DNA of 15,754 bases, taken from JBBCJT01 sp037190665. GTDB lineage: Bacteria; Pseudomonadota; Alphaproteobacteria; Acetobacterales; Acetobacteraceae. Positions 1 to 7,965 of this stretch are shown one piece after another. The notes under the pieces were generated by a model. It was not told the origin of the DNA. It worked only from the letters and a program-made list of their open reading frames with translations, and did not search any database. Numbering within the stretch: the stretch's first letter is position 1; every line of letters begins with the position of its first letter. Made by a program: the position numbers and the translations under genes. The stretch covers positions 1-15,754 of the forward strand of contig JBBCJT010000128.1 in the NCBI GenBank assembly GCA_037190665.1, given 5' to 3'.

Positions 1-38
1 CACCCCACCCCCACAACAATCGTTGTGGGGGTGGGGTG
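1..38. terminator. Perfect G+C-rich hairpin, possible terminator of an upstream gene
   Basis: Bases 1-17 are the exact reverse complement of 22-38, with a 4-base loop (AATC). The arm reads CACCCCACCCCCACAAC. This would be a very stable RNA stem. No T-run follows (next bases are agacgacc), so an intrinsic terminator of the usual type is not proven. The window starts at the arm itself, so the repeat may be longer. It could equally be an mRNA 3'-end protecting stem or a member of a dispersed repeat family. Confidence 0.5.
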
Positions 39-79
39 AGACGACCGACCTGCTGTAAGCCTTCCTGAAGGAATCGTGG

Positions 80-148
80 GTCCAGGGGGCCGTGCCCCCT
101 GGTGGGGTGAAGGGGCAAAGCCCTTCCGGGGCTCGGGGCAGCGCCCCG
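80..148. repeat. Cluster of three short G+C-rich palindromes
   Basis: Three consecutive hairpins are visible: arms 82-90 / 94-102 (CCAGGGGGC, loop CGT, perfect), arms 109-116 / 120-126 (loop AAA, one bulged G) and arms 134-139 / 143-148 (CGGGGC, loop AGC, perfect). Strings of this kind, where 'CCAGGGGGC..GCCCCCTGG' is followed by 'GGGGC..GCCCC', are common as intergenic repeats in Acetobacteraceae-type genomes. That is recalled general knowledge, not a search. The cluster lies just upstream of the hydrolase gene and could fold in its leader. Confidence 0.55.
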
Positions 149-205
149 CTGGACGTCTCCCCGCCCCCTCGCTTGACTGTCCGCCGCAACGGACGGGACA
201 CGGAC

Positions 206-1723
206 ATGGATTTCGCGCGGGCGGCGGGGCAGGCGGCGAGTATCGCCCAATCCTGGACCGAGGAGGGCGGGCCCGGCGGCGCGTTGATCCTGTTCGACCG
301 CGACGGCATCCGCAGCGAGCACGCGGGCGGGTTCGCCGATCTGGAACAGCAGGTGGCCTATGCGCCCGACACGCTGAACCGCTGGGCGTCGATCACCAAG
401 CACATCTTCTGCGCCACGCTGTTCCGGGACGGGCGCATTCCGTTCGGCGACACGCTGGGCGCGCACGTCTCCGGCCTGTCGCCCGCGCTCGCGGCGGTGA
501 CGGTGGATGATGCGCTGGGCATGTCCGGCGGCGTGCCGGACCTGATGGAGACGGCCTGGCTGCTCGGCGTGCCGCCCACCGCGGGCACCACGATCGAGGG
601 GCTGCGCGCCTTCGCCCGCCGGCTCGCCGCGCTCAACGCCGCTCCCGGCACCGAGGTCTCCTACACCAACACCGGCTACCTGCTGGCCGAGACGGCGCTG
701 GAGGCGAAGGGCACGGGCTTCGCGGATGCGCTCAAGACCCAGTTCACCGGCCCGCTCGGCCTCGCCATGCACTACCCGACGGATTACGGCGTGGTCGTGC
801 CCGGCCTCGCGCACGGCTACTGGAAGGCGGACGACGGCTGGCGGCGCGGCATGTACGGCATGCGCTTCTCCGCCTCCGGCGGCATCGCCGGCTCGGGGCG
901 CACGCTGGCCGGATGGCTGCGCGCGCTGCTGCGCGGCGAAGGCCCGACGCAAGGCGTGCTCGACTGGCTGTCGGTGCCGCGCGCGCTGGCTTCGGGTGCC
1001 GCCACCGACTACGCGCGCGGGCTCGCCGTGCACAATGTCGGCGGCACGCGGATGCTGGGGCATGGCGGCTCGCTGCCCGGCTACAAGGACCATTTCCTGC
1101 TTCACCAGCCGAGCGGCGCGGGCCTCGTCGTGGTCTGCAACCGCGAGGACGTGGACCCCTATCTGGTGGCGCTGCGGGTGATGCTGGCAGGGCTGGGCGA
1201 AGGGCTGCCCGCCTGGGCGGACGACATCCTGCCGGCCGGGCTGTTCGCGGCGGATGACGGCTCGCCCTTCTGGATCGAGAACGAGGGGCCGCGCACCACC
1301 TTCCTCGGCGCGCAGCAGCCGATGTTCCGCGCCCCCGACGGCGGGGCGATGACGCTGTCGCCCTACATGGCGATGGCGCTGAAACCGGACGGCGGCGGAA
1401 TCGCCGGCCATGTCGGCCACGTCCGCCGCCGCTTCGTCCGCGTCGAGAAGGGGCAGGAGGCATCGGCCTCCTGGGCCGGGCGCTACGTGCTGCCGGCGAT
1501 GGGCGCGGCGCTGGAAGTGACGGTGGAGAACGGCACGGCGACGCTGCACCAGGGCGTCGGCTCGCTGGCCGCGTCCTATCCGCTGGAGCCGATCGGCGCG
1601 GGCCGCGCGCTGTTCCGCCGCGCCGACGCGCAATGGGCGCAACGCCCGTGCCTGCACTTCACCGCGGACGGGCTGCGCATGGTCGCCAACCGCTCCCGCA
1701 TCCTGACCTTCACCCGCGCCTGA
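206..1723 (+). CDS. dap: D-aminopeptidase-like serine hydrolase (S12 / class C beta-lactamase fold)
   Basis: 505 residues, no signal peptide, so probably cytoplasmic. It shows the three motifs of penicillin-recognising serine enzymes: S62-I-T-K65 (nucleophile and base), Y153-T-N155, and H286-G-G288 (third motif, HxG type). Spacing, total length and a long C-terminal portion (about 340-505) match the D-aminopeptidase DAP of Ochrobactrum anthropi, about 520 residues, which as I recall also uses Ser62 and Lys65. DAP removes D-residues, mainly D-Ala, from peptide N-termini. The ATG at 206 was chosen over an in-frame ATG at 92 because the longer form would translate the palindrome cluster upstream and because homology-like sequence starts here; GGACGGG lies a few bases before it. 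The peptide-binding protein gene starts 11 nt after its stop, suggesting co-transcription and a role in using D-amino-acid peptides. A carboxypeptidase or esterase of the same fold cannot be excluded. Confidence 0.78.
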   Translation: MDFARAAGQAASIAQSWTEEGGPGGALILFDRDGIRSEHAGGFADLEQQVAYAPDTLNRWASITKHIFCATLFRDGRIPFGDTLGAHVSGLSPALAAVTVDDALGMSGGVPDLMETAWLLGVPPTAGTTIEGLRAFARRLAALNAAPGTEVSYTNTGYLLAETALEAKGTGFADALKTQFTGPLGLAMHYPTDYGVVVPGLAHGYWKADDGWRRGMYGMRFSASGGIAGSGRTLAGWLRALLRGEGPTQGVLDWLSVPRALASGAATDYARGLAVHNVGGTRMLGHGGSLPGYKDHFLLHQPSGAGLVVVCNREDVDPYLVALRVMLAGLGEGLPAWADDILPAGLFAADDGSPFWIENEGPRTTFLGAQQPMFRAPDGGAMTLSPYMAMALKPDGGGIAGHVGHVRRRFVRVEKGQEASASWAGRYVLPAMGAALEVTVENGTATLHQGVGSLAASYPLEPIGAGRALFRRADAQWAQRPCLHFTADGLRMVANRSRILTFTRA

Positions 1724-1734
1724 CGGAACGCATC

Positions 1735-3288
1735 ATGCTCATCCGCCTGCTTGTCCTTCTCGGCCTCTCCGTCGCCCCCGCGCTCGCGCAGCAGAAGGTG
1801 CTGCGCGTGGTGCCGTCGGCGGACCTGCGCGTGCTCGACCCGCAGTACTCCGTGGTCATCACGCGCATCCACGCGATGATGATCTACGACACGCTGTTCT
1901 CCTGGGACAGCAAGCAGCAGCCGCAGCCGCAGATGGTCGAAAGCCACACGCGCAGCGACGACGGGCTGCTGTGGCGCTTCACGCTGCGGCCCGGCCTGCG
2001 CTTCCACGACGGGCAGGCGGTGACCACCGCCGACGTCGTCGCCAGCCTGCGGCGCTGGATGGCCCGCGACATCGTCGGCACCAAGCTCGCCAGCTACATC
2101 GCGGCGATGGAGGCGGACGACCCCCGCACCTTCACGATCCGCCTGTCGCGGCCGGCGCCGTTCATCCTGTTCGCGCTCGGTTCCGCGATCGGCCGCGTGC
2201 CGTTCATCCTGCGCGCATCGGACGCCGCGACGGATGCCGGCACGCCGATCACGACAACGGTCGGCTCCGGTCCGTTCCGTTTCAACCGTGACCAGTGGCT
2301 GTCCGGCCAGCGCGTCGTCTACGACCGCAACACCGACTACACGCCCCGCAGCGAACCGCCGGACGGGCTTGCCGGCGGGCACGTGGTGAAGGTGGATCGC
2401 GTCGAGTGGCACGTGATGCCCGACCCGAGCACGGCCTCCGCCGCGCTGCAGGCGGGCGAGGTGGATTTGTGGGAGCAGGCGGCCGCCGATCTGCTGCCGA
2501 TCCTGGAGCGTAACCGCAACGTGGTGGTCGATCGCGCGGCTCCGCTGCCCAACCAGGGCCTGCTGCGCCCGAACGGCTTGCTGCCGCCGTTCAACGATCC
2601 CCGCGCGCGCCTCGCGCTGGCCTACCTCGTGGACCAGCGCGATGCGCTCGCCGCCGGCGTGGGCGACGAGAAGTGGTGGCGGGCGTGCGACAGCTACTAC
2701 ATCTGCGGCGGCCCGCTGGGCACCACGGCGGGCACCGACGGCTACGCCCGGCCCGACCGCGAGCGGGCGCGGCAGCTTCTGGCCGAGTCCGGCTACAAGG
2801 GCGAGAAGATCGTCTTCATCACCACGAACGAGATCCCGTGGATGGGCCGCATGGCCGAGGTCGTGGCGGATGGCCTGCGCAGCATCGGCGCCAACGTGGA
2901 CCTGCAGTATTCGGACTGGGGCACCGTCGTGACCCGCCTGCCGAACCAGGGACCCACGGACAGGGGCGGATGGAACCTGTTCGTCACCGGGTCGTCGGGC
3001 ACTACGATGGCGCATCCGCTGACCAACCTCGCCACCGACATGTCCTGCCAGAAGACCAATTTCTCCGGCTGGGTGTGCGACGAGGAGGTGGAGCGGCTGC
3101 GGCAGACCTTCCTCGATGCCCCGGATGCCGGCCGCCAGGCGGCGCTGGAGGCGCTGCACCGCCGGCTGGCCGAGGTGCAGCCCTACCGGATCCTGGGGCA
3201 GTGGGACATTCCCTACGCCCGGCGCACCAACGTCACGGGCGTGCTGCCGGCGGCCGTGATGGTCTACTGGAACGTCGACAAGCAGTAG
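1735..3288 (+). CDS. ABC transporter substrate-binding protein, family 5 (peptide/dipeptide type), copy 1
   Basis: 517 residues. The N-terminus MLIRLLVLLGLSVAPALA, then QQ, is a typical Sec signal peptide with an ALA cleavage site at about residue 18, so the mature protein is periplasmic. The start of the mature domain (VLRVVP..DLRVLDP, then ITRIHAMMIYDTLFSWD) and the run RPGLRFHDGQAVTTADVVASLRRW (split here as family-typical blocks LRFHDG, TTADV, SLRRW) are hallmarks of the SBP_bac_5 family (DppA/OppA-like). These bind peptides or other small solutes for an ABC importer. The ATG at 1735, right before the signal peptide, is preferred to the upstream in-frame start at 1633, which lies inside the hydrolase gene. 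No permease or ATPase gene is in the window. It is clearly paralogous to the next gene. Ligand unknown; peptides are inferred from the neighbouring D-aminopeptidase. Confidence 0.9.
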   Translation: MLIRLLVLLGLSVAPALAQQKVLRVVPSADLRVLDPQYSVVITRIHAMMIYDTLFSWDSKQQPQPQMVESHTRSDDGLLWRFTLRPGLRFHDGQAVTTADVVASLRRWMARDIVGTKLASYIAAMEADDPRTFTIRLSRPAPFILFALGSAIGRVPFILRASDAATDAGTPITTTVGSGPFRFNRDQWLSGQRVVYDRNTDYTPRSEPPDGLAGGHVVKVDRVEWHVMPDPSTASAALQAGEVDLWEQAAADLLPILERNRNVVVDRAAPLPNQGLLRPNGLLPPFNDPRARLALAYLVDQRDALAAGVGDEKWWRACDSYYICGGPLGTTAGTDGYARPDRERARQLLAESGYKGEKIVFITTNEIPWMGRMAEVVADGLRSIGANVDLQYSDWGTVVTRLPNQGPTDRGGWNLFVTGSSGTTMAHPLTNLATDMSCQKTNFSGWVCDEEVERLRQTFLDAPDAGRQAALEALHRRLAEVQPYRILGQWDIPYARRTNVTGVLPAAVMVYWNVDKQ

Positions 3289-3306
3289 CCGCCGAAGACC
3301 GATCTT

Positions 3307-3348
3307 GTTCCGCAGCCGCGGCGGTGCTGCACTCCGCGGCGGCGGAAC
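3307..3348. promoter_or_regulatory. Intercistronic hairpin between the two binding-protein genes
   Basis: Bases 3307-3321 (GTTCCGCAGCCGCGG) pair with 3334-3348 in 14 of 15 positions, around a 12-base loop. It sits in the 76-nt gap between the two binding-protein genes. Without a T-run it is more likely an mRNA-stabilising or attenuating stem than a full terminator. This would let the upstream message accumulate separately from the downstream one, as known for intercistronic palindromes in other binding-protein operons. The function is inference. Confidence 0.55.
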
Positions 3349-3364
3349 GATGGGGGCCGGTCCG

Positions 3365-4918
3365 ATGAAACGCATTGCATTGCTGCTGCTGGCGCTCGCC
3401 GCGCCGGCGGTCGCGCAGCAGAAGGTGCTGCGCGTGGTGCCGCACGCCGATCTGCGCACGCTCGATCCGGTCGCGGTGTCGGTGGTCATCACCCGGATCC
3501 ACGGGCTGATGATCTACGAAAGCCTGTTCGCCTGGGACAGCAAGCTGCAGTCCCACCCGCAGATGGTGGAGAGCTACTCCCAGAGCCCCGACGGGCTGCT
3601 GTGGCGCTTCACGCTGCGGCCCAACCTGCGTTTCCACGACGGCCAGCCGGTGACGACCGCGGACGTGGTCGCGAGCCTGCGGCGGTGGATGCAGCGCGAC
3701 GTGGTGGGCTCGAAGCTCGCCACCTACGTCGTCTCCTTCGATGCGGAGGACGCGCGCACGCTGGTCTTCAAGCTGTCGCGCCCCGCGCCCTTCATCCTGT
3801 ATGCGCTGGGTTCGGCGGTCGGGCAGATCCCGATCATCATGCGCGCCGCCGATGCCGCGACCGATGCCGGCACGCCGGTCAGCACCACGGTTGGCTCCGG
3901 CCCGTTCCGTTTCAACCGTGACCAGTGGCTGTCCGGCCAGCGCGTCGTCTACGATCGCAACACCGATTACGCGCCGCGCAGCGAACCGGCGGACGGGCTC
4001 GCCGGCGGCCGCGTGGTGAAGGTGGACCGCGTCGAATGGCGCATCATCCCCGACGCCAGCACGGCCGCGGCCGCGCTGCAGGCGGGCGAGGTGGATATCT
4101 GGGAGCAGGCGGCGGCCGACCTGATCCCGGTGCTCCAGCGCAACAGCAACATCGTCGTGGACCGGCTCTCGCCCCTGCAGAACCAGGGCATGCTGCGGCC
4201 GAACAGCCTGTTCCCGCCCTTCAACGACCCGCGCGCGCGTCGTGCGCTGGCGCTGATGGTCGAGCAGGCCGACACGATGGCGGCGGGCTTCGGCGACGAG
4301 AAATGGTGGCGTCGCTGCGGCAGCTTCTTCGTCTGCGGCGGCCCGCTCGGCACCGAGGTCGGCTTCGACGCGTTCGCCAGGCCGAACATCGCCGAGGCGC
4401 GGCGGCTGCTCGCCGAGGCCGGCTATCGCGGCGAGAAGGTCGTGTTCATGACCACCAACGAGATCGCCTGGATCGGGCGCATGGCCGAGGTGGTGGCCGC
4501 GAAGATGCGCGAGGCGGGCATGAACGTGGACATGCAGTACAACGACTGGGGCACGATGATCACGCGCCAGCCGCAGAAGACCCCGCCCGAGCAGGGCGGA
4601 TGGAACATCTTCGTCACCGGCGCGTCGGGTGCGACGATGATGCATCCGCTGACGAATATCGGCACCAACATGACCTGCGCCGGCACCCAGTTCGCCGGCT
4701 GGCCCTGCGACGAGGAAGTGGAGAAGCTGCGCCAGGCGGCGATCGACGCGCCGGAACCGGAGCGCATGGCCGCGGTCGAGGCGCTGCACCGGCGGCTGAT
4801 GGAACTGCAGCCCTACACGCTGCTGGGCCAGTGGGACCCGCCGTATGCGCGGCGGGCGGCGGTGACCGGCGTGCTGCCCTCGCCGGTGATCGTCTACTGG
4901 AACATCGACAAGCCGTAG
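3365..4918 (+). CDS. ABC transporter substrate-binding protein, family 5 (peptide/dipeptide type), copy 2
   Basis: 517 residues. The signal peptide is MKRIALLLLALAAPAVA, then QQ, with cleavage predicted after about residue 17. The mature part is collinear with the preceding gene product and by eye roughly two thirds identical, including shared blocks such as LSRPAPFIL, DAATDAGTP, ALQAGEVD, FNDPRAR, GDEKWW, CGGPLGT, FVTGASGAT and CDEEVE. Paired cysteines around residues 330-345 and 440-455 are kept in both copies and could form disulfides. The ATG at 3365 was chosen because it puts Lys-Arg at the head of the signal peptide. An in-frame ATG at 3350 would add five residues and is possible. Tandem paralogues suggest divergence in ligand preference with a shared transporter encoded elsewhere. 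The ligand is not readable from sequence. Confidence 0.9.
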   Translation: MKRIALLLLALAAPAVAQQKVLRVVPHADLRTLDPVAVSVVITRIHGLMIYESLFAWDSKLQSHPQMVESYSQSPDGLLWRFTLRPNLRFHDGQPVTTADVVASLRRWMQRDVVGSKLATYVVSFDAEDARTLVFKLSRPAPFILYALGSAVGQIPIIMRAADAATDAGTPVSTTVGSGPFRFNRDQWLSGQRVVYDRNTDYAPRSEPADGLAGGRVVKVDRVEWRIIPDASTAAAALQAGEVDIWEQAAADLIPVLQRNSNIVVDRLSPLQNQGMLRPNSLFPPFNDPRARRALALMVEQADTMAAGFGDEKWWRRCGSFFVCGGPLGTEVGFDAFARPNIAEARRLLAEAGYRGEKVVFMTTNEIAWIGRMAEVVAAKMREAGMNVDMQYNDWGTMITRQPQKTPPEQGGWNIFVTGASGATMMHPLTNIGTNMTCAGTQFAGWPCDEEVEKLRQAAIDAPEPERMAAVEALHRRLMELQPYTLLGQWDPPYARRAAVTGVLPSPVIVYWNIDKP

Positions 4919-4970
4919 CGCGTGACCGACGGAAGCGTGAATCGCGCGATCTGGCGAAGGGCTGGGGCAT

Positions 4971-4996
4971 GGTCCGTCCGCGCGAGCGGACGGGCC
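4971..4996. terminator. Hairpin with GNRA loop after the binding-protein genes
   Basis: Bases 4974-4981 (CCGTCCGC) pair perfectly with 4986-4993 around a GCGA tetraloop. The stem extends outward by two G-C pairs and one G-T pair to 4971/4996. It is 53 nt past the stop of the second binding-protein gene and 17 nt before the next start codon. No T-run follows. It may end or protect the upstream transcript. Confidence 0.45.
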
Positions 4997-5012
4997 GTGG
5001 CCTAGCGCGCGC

Positions 5013-6737
5013 ATGTCCTCCACCGCGCCGTCCGGGTTGAAGGGCTGGCTCGGCTTCGGGCTGGACGACATCACGCTGGCGCTGGTGATGATCGCGCTGC
5101 TCGCGCTCGCCCTGTCGCTGCTGCGCGGATGGTGGCGGGCGACGGTGGAGATACAGCCGCTGTCCGTGCCACCCGACCTCGCCGCGACCGGCATGACGGC
5201 GGAAGTGGCGGCGCGCCGGCTGGCCGACGCGCTGGGGCGGCGATGGGCGGAGGCCTACGACGACTACGTGACCAATCGCGCGCCGGAACCGGTGATGCAG
5301 TGGGCGGAGCCGGATTTCGAGATCCCGGGTGTGAAGATCTCGCTGCGCTCCCTCACGCTCTACCTGCGGCGCATCATCGGGCTGCGGCCCACCACCGTGT
5401 CCGGCGACCTGATCGGCAAGGGCAGCGTGCGCGCGGTGCTGCGTGTCAGCGGCCATGGCGTGGTCGCGGAGCTGCGGCAGCGCCGCTCGGAACAGGCGGA
5501 CGCGGTGCTCGACCGCGCCTCGCACGCCGTCTTCGCCGCTGTCGCGCCGGTGCCCGCGCTGGCGCATGCGGTGGAGGCGGCGACGCGCGCACGGCTGGCG
5601 GGCGAGACGGTGGACGGCGCGGCGCTTGAGGCCCGCTGCCACGAATTCGCCGCCCGCCCCGCCACGCCGCCGGACGCGGCGATCGAGGCCCATGCCTATG
5701 CCGCCATCGCCCGGCTGCGGCTGCTGGGCGACGGGGCTGGGGCGCTGCGGAACCTCCGCGCGCTGGCCGCCGCCGAACCGGACGCACCGTCGCCGGTGGG
5801 GCAGCAACTGGTCGCGATGCTGAGCCTGCTGTGGCGGTCCGGCCCGCGCGGCCGGTGGGTGGCGCAGCGCATCGCCGGCGTGGCCGATCGCCTTTCGCCG
5901 GCCGCGCGGCGGGCCCGCGCGCTCGCCACGCTGCACAACGCGATGGGCGTGATCCGCTACGACACGATCGACCACGCGGCGGCGGAGAAATGCTTCCGCG
6001 CCGCGCTCGCGCGCTACCCCTTCGCGGCGCATTTCCACAGCAACCTCGCCGGCTCCCTGATGCAGCTCGGCCGGGCGCCGGCGGGGGAGGCGGCCGCGCT
6101 GGCGGCGGTCGCCACCGATCCCGACCGCTGCGTCGGCTGGTGGTGGCTGACCGAGGCGCGGATGGCGCTGGGCAAGGCCGACGCGGCGGCGGTGGCGGCG
6201 GAGAAGGCGAGCCGTCTGGCCACCGATCCCGGGGACATGACCTCGCCCGCCCGGCTCGCGCAGTGGCGCGGCGACTGGGTCGAGGCGGAGCGGCTCGCGC
6301 GCGACCTGACCACGCGCCACCCGCGCCACCAGATCGGCTACGTCACGCTCGGCCACATGTACGTGGCCCGCGCGCTGGCCGAGCCGGCGATGGCGGCGGC
6401 GCACCGGGAGCAGGCCGCGCGCGAGTACCGCCGCGCGCTGGTGATCGCGCCCGACGATGCGGGCATCCATCTCGCGCTGGGGGCGGTGCTGCTGGCCCTC
6501 GACCGCCCGGCGGAGGCGGCCGCCGCCTTCACCGAATGCCTCCGCCGCGCGCCGGACGCGAAGGAGGCGCAGGACGGGCTCGCGGCGGCGCAGCAGCAGA
6601 TCGCGGCGGCGAACGCCGCGCGGCTGACGGCGGCGGCGGCTTCGGTGCAGGCACCGCCGGCCGCTCCGGCGCCCGCCCGCCCTGACCCTATCCCCGATGG
6701 CGAGGAGGCTTCTTCCCCCTCTCATGCTGGCGGGTGA
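5013..6737 (+). CDS. Membrane-anchored tetratricopeptide-repeat protein, function unknown
   Basis: 574 residues. One hydrophobic segment at about 19-39 (ITLALVMIALLALALSLL) followed by RGWWR suggests a single N-terminal anchor. Residues 60-160 form a mixed alpha/beta region with FEIPGVKISLRSLTLYL, which I cannot assign. From about residue 305 to 540 there are helical pairs with TPR spacing, for example LHNAMGVIRYDTIDHAAAEKCFRAAL (about 310-335), LTEARMALGKADAA (about 385-400), and a good final unit with ALVIAPDDAGIHLALGAVL then RPAEAAAAFTECLRRAPD (about 470-510). The tail is Ala/Pro-rich. TPRs usually bind protein partners; no partner is evident in the window. No clear Shine-Dalgarno precedes the ATG. 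The last seven codons (SPSHAGG) and the stop lie in a copy of a dispersed palindromic repeat, so the C-terminus may be an accretion. It runs towards the fic gene. Confidence 0.82.
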   Translation: MSSTAPSGLKGWLGFGLDDITLALVMIALLALALSLLRGWWRATVEIQPLSVPPDLAATGMTAEVAARRLADALGRRWAEAYDDYVTNRAPEPVMQWAEPDFEIPGVKISLRSLTLYLRRIIGLRPTTVSGDLIGKGSVRAVLRVSGHGVVAELRQRRSEQADAVLDRASHAVFAAVAPVPALAHAVEAATRARLAGETVDGAALEARCHEFAARPATPPDAAIEAHAYAAIARLRLLGDGAGALRNLRALAAAEPDAPSPVGQQLVAMLSLLWRSGPRGRWVAQRIAGVADRLSPAARRARALATLHNAMGVIRYDTIDHAAAEKCFRAALARYPFAAHFHSNLAGSLMQLGRAPAGEAAALAAVATDPDRCVGWWWLTEARMALGKADAAAVAAEKASRLATDPGDMTSPARLAQWRGDWVEAERLARDLTTRHPRHQIGYVTLGHMYVARALAEPAMAAAHREQAAREYRRALVIAPDDAGIHLALGAVLLALDRPAEAAAAFTECLRRAPDAKEAQDGLAAAQQQIAAANAARLTAAAASVQAPPAAPAPARPDPIPDGEEASSPSHAGG

Positions 6738-6740
6738 GGG
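6717..6740. repeat. Divergent copy of the CCCTCTCCCGC hairpin repeat, overlapping a stop codon
   Basis: This 24-bp segment matches the perfect hairpin at 15460-15483 in 20 of 24 positions by direct comparison. It covers the last codons and TGA of the TPR gene. It forms only an imperfect stem itself. It lies in the convergent junction between the TPR gene and fic and may add to transcription termination. Confidence 0.55.
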
Positions 6741-6766
6741 CCTGCGTCACGGCAGGACGCATGTTC

Positions 6767-7960
6767 CTACGCCGCCGGCCGCAGCGGTTCGGTTCCCTCG
6801 CTCAGGATGTCCAGATAGGCCCGATAGGCGAAGATGCGCCCCCGCTGCCGCCCGGTGACTTCGGCCACCACATTCAGGCGTTGCAGTTCCGCGAGCGCGG
6901 CATTCACGGTGGGCGCGCTCAGCCGCGTGCGCGTGACGAGCGTGGATGCCGAGACGAACGGCGTCTGCTGGAGGATCTCATGCACGCGCAGGGCCGATCC
7001 CGCACGCGCACCCGCGGCGGCGATTCGTTCGCGATCCTCGCGAAGAAGGTCCGCGATGCGCCGGGCAGCCGCGAAGGCGCCGTTCGCGGTCTCCGTGACG
7101 CCGTCGAGGAAGAACGCCAGCCACGCCTCCCACGCGCCTTGCAGGCGGACCTCCTGCAGCAGTCGGTAGTACTCGTCCCGATGCATCTTCAGGTACAGGC
7201 TGAGATAGAGCAGCGGGCTGCGCATCACGCCCCGCATGCAGAGATACAGCGTCACCAGCAGCCGCCCGATGCGCCCGTTGCCGTCCAGGAATGGATGGAT
7301 GGTTTCGAACTGCACGTGGATCAGCCCGGCCTTGATCAGTACGGGCAGCCGCGAATCCGTCTCGTGGAAGAACGATTCCAGCGCGTGCAGACAGGCTTCG
7401 AGTTCCGTCACGGGCGGAGGAACGAACAGTGCGTTGCCGGGCCGGGTGCCGCCGATCCAGTTCTGGGAGCGGCGGAACTCGCCCGGCGACTTGGTGCCGC
7501 CGCGTCCGCCCTCCATCAGCCGCGCATGCATCTCGCGGATCAGGCGCAGCGAGAGCGGGAACTCATCCAGCCGCTCCAGCCCGTACATCATGGCATCGAC
7601 GTAGTTGGACACCTCGCGGATATCGTCGATGGGCTGGCCTGACTTCGCTTCCGCCTCGAAGCGCAGTAGGTCGGTCAGGGTCGATTGCGTTCCCTCGATC
7701 TGCGAGGACAGGACCGCTTCCTTGCGGACATACATGTAGAGAAACAGCTCCTGCTGCGGCAGGAGCATGGTGACGCCATCGAGCCGGCCGAGCGCGCGTT
7801 CAGCCCCGCTGAGTCGGTCGAGCAGGCGCAGCAGATCGACCGGCGGATCGGGCGGCAGGGGGGGCGGGACGAAGGCGCGGACTGTTTCGCCCGCAGCCGA
7901 GGTCTCGACGAAGCGGCCCAACCGGCGGTGAGGTGGCGTGGCCATGCCATAGACTGTCAT
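6767..7960 (-). CDS. fic: Fic-family protein adenylyltransferase with C-terminal winged helix
   Basis: 397 residues. The Fic core motif HPFLDGNGRIGR is at 222-233 and matches HxFx(D/E)GNGRxxR exactly: His222 is the catalytic base and Asp226 the metal ligand. An N-terminal inhibitory motif (S/T)xxxE(G/N) is present as S85-SQI-E89-G90, making this a class II Fic, auto-inhibited by Glu89. The N-terminal helical Fic_N-type region covers about 35-100. Residues about 322-384 (VHEILQQTPFVSASTLVTR, then APTVNAALAELQRLNVV) look like a winged helix that could bind DNA. Family members transfer AMP from ATP to hydroxyl side chains of target proteins. The ATG at 7960 has no good Shine-Dalgarno; a second ATG at 7945 is possible. 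It is a single-gene unit, convergent with the TPR gene, with an A+T-rich dyad immediately upstream. A partner antitoxin gene is not seen, as expected when inhibition is built in. Confidence 0.92.
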   Translation of the reverse strand: MTVYGMATPPHRRLGRFVETSAAGETVRAFVPPPLPPDPPVDLLRLLDRLSGAERALGRLDGVTMLLPQQELFLYMYVRKEAVLSSQIEGTQSTLTDLLRFEAEAKSGQPIDDIREVSNYVDAMMYGLERLDEFPLSLRLIREMHARLMEGGRGGTKSPGEFRRSQNWIGGTRPGNALFVPPPVTELEACLHALESFFHETDSRLPVLIKAGLIHVQFETIHPFLDGNGRIGRLLVTLYLCMRGVMRSPLLYLSLYLKMHRDEYYRLLQEVRLQGAWEAWLAFFLDGVTETANGAFAAARRIADLLREDRERIAAAGARAGSALRVHEILQQTPFVSASTLVTRTRLSAPTVNAALAELQRLNVVAEVTGRQRGRIFAYRAYLDILSEGTEPLRPAA

Positions 7961-7965
7961 GGAGT

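Noticed and set aside
1..148. Palindromes at the left end considered as a CRISPR array
   Set aside because: The stems differ in sequence and are contiguous; there are no regularly spaced identical repeats with spacers.
1576..5194. Long minus-strand open frames (638 and 653 codons) opposite the binding-protein genes
   Set aside because: They are His/Arg/Ala/Val-rich with no recognisable domain. They resemble each other only because the genes beneath are duplicated, and they follow the codon shadow of strong plus-strand genes in G+C-rich DNA.
4614..6725. 703-codon minus-strand open frame opposite the TPR gene
   Set aside because: Arg/Gly-rich low-complexity shadow. The plus-strand frame has a membrane anchor and true TPR units.
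6743..6761. Short stem TGCGTC / GACGCA between the TPR and fic genes
   Set aside because: Only six pairs and no T-run; too weak to call a terminator.
6767..7960. Fic gene considered as the toxin half of a two-gene toxin-antitoxin system
   Set aside because: No small antitoxin gene is adjacent, and the inhibitory SxxxEG motif is inside the same protein, as in class II Fic enzymes.
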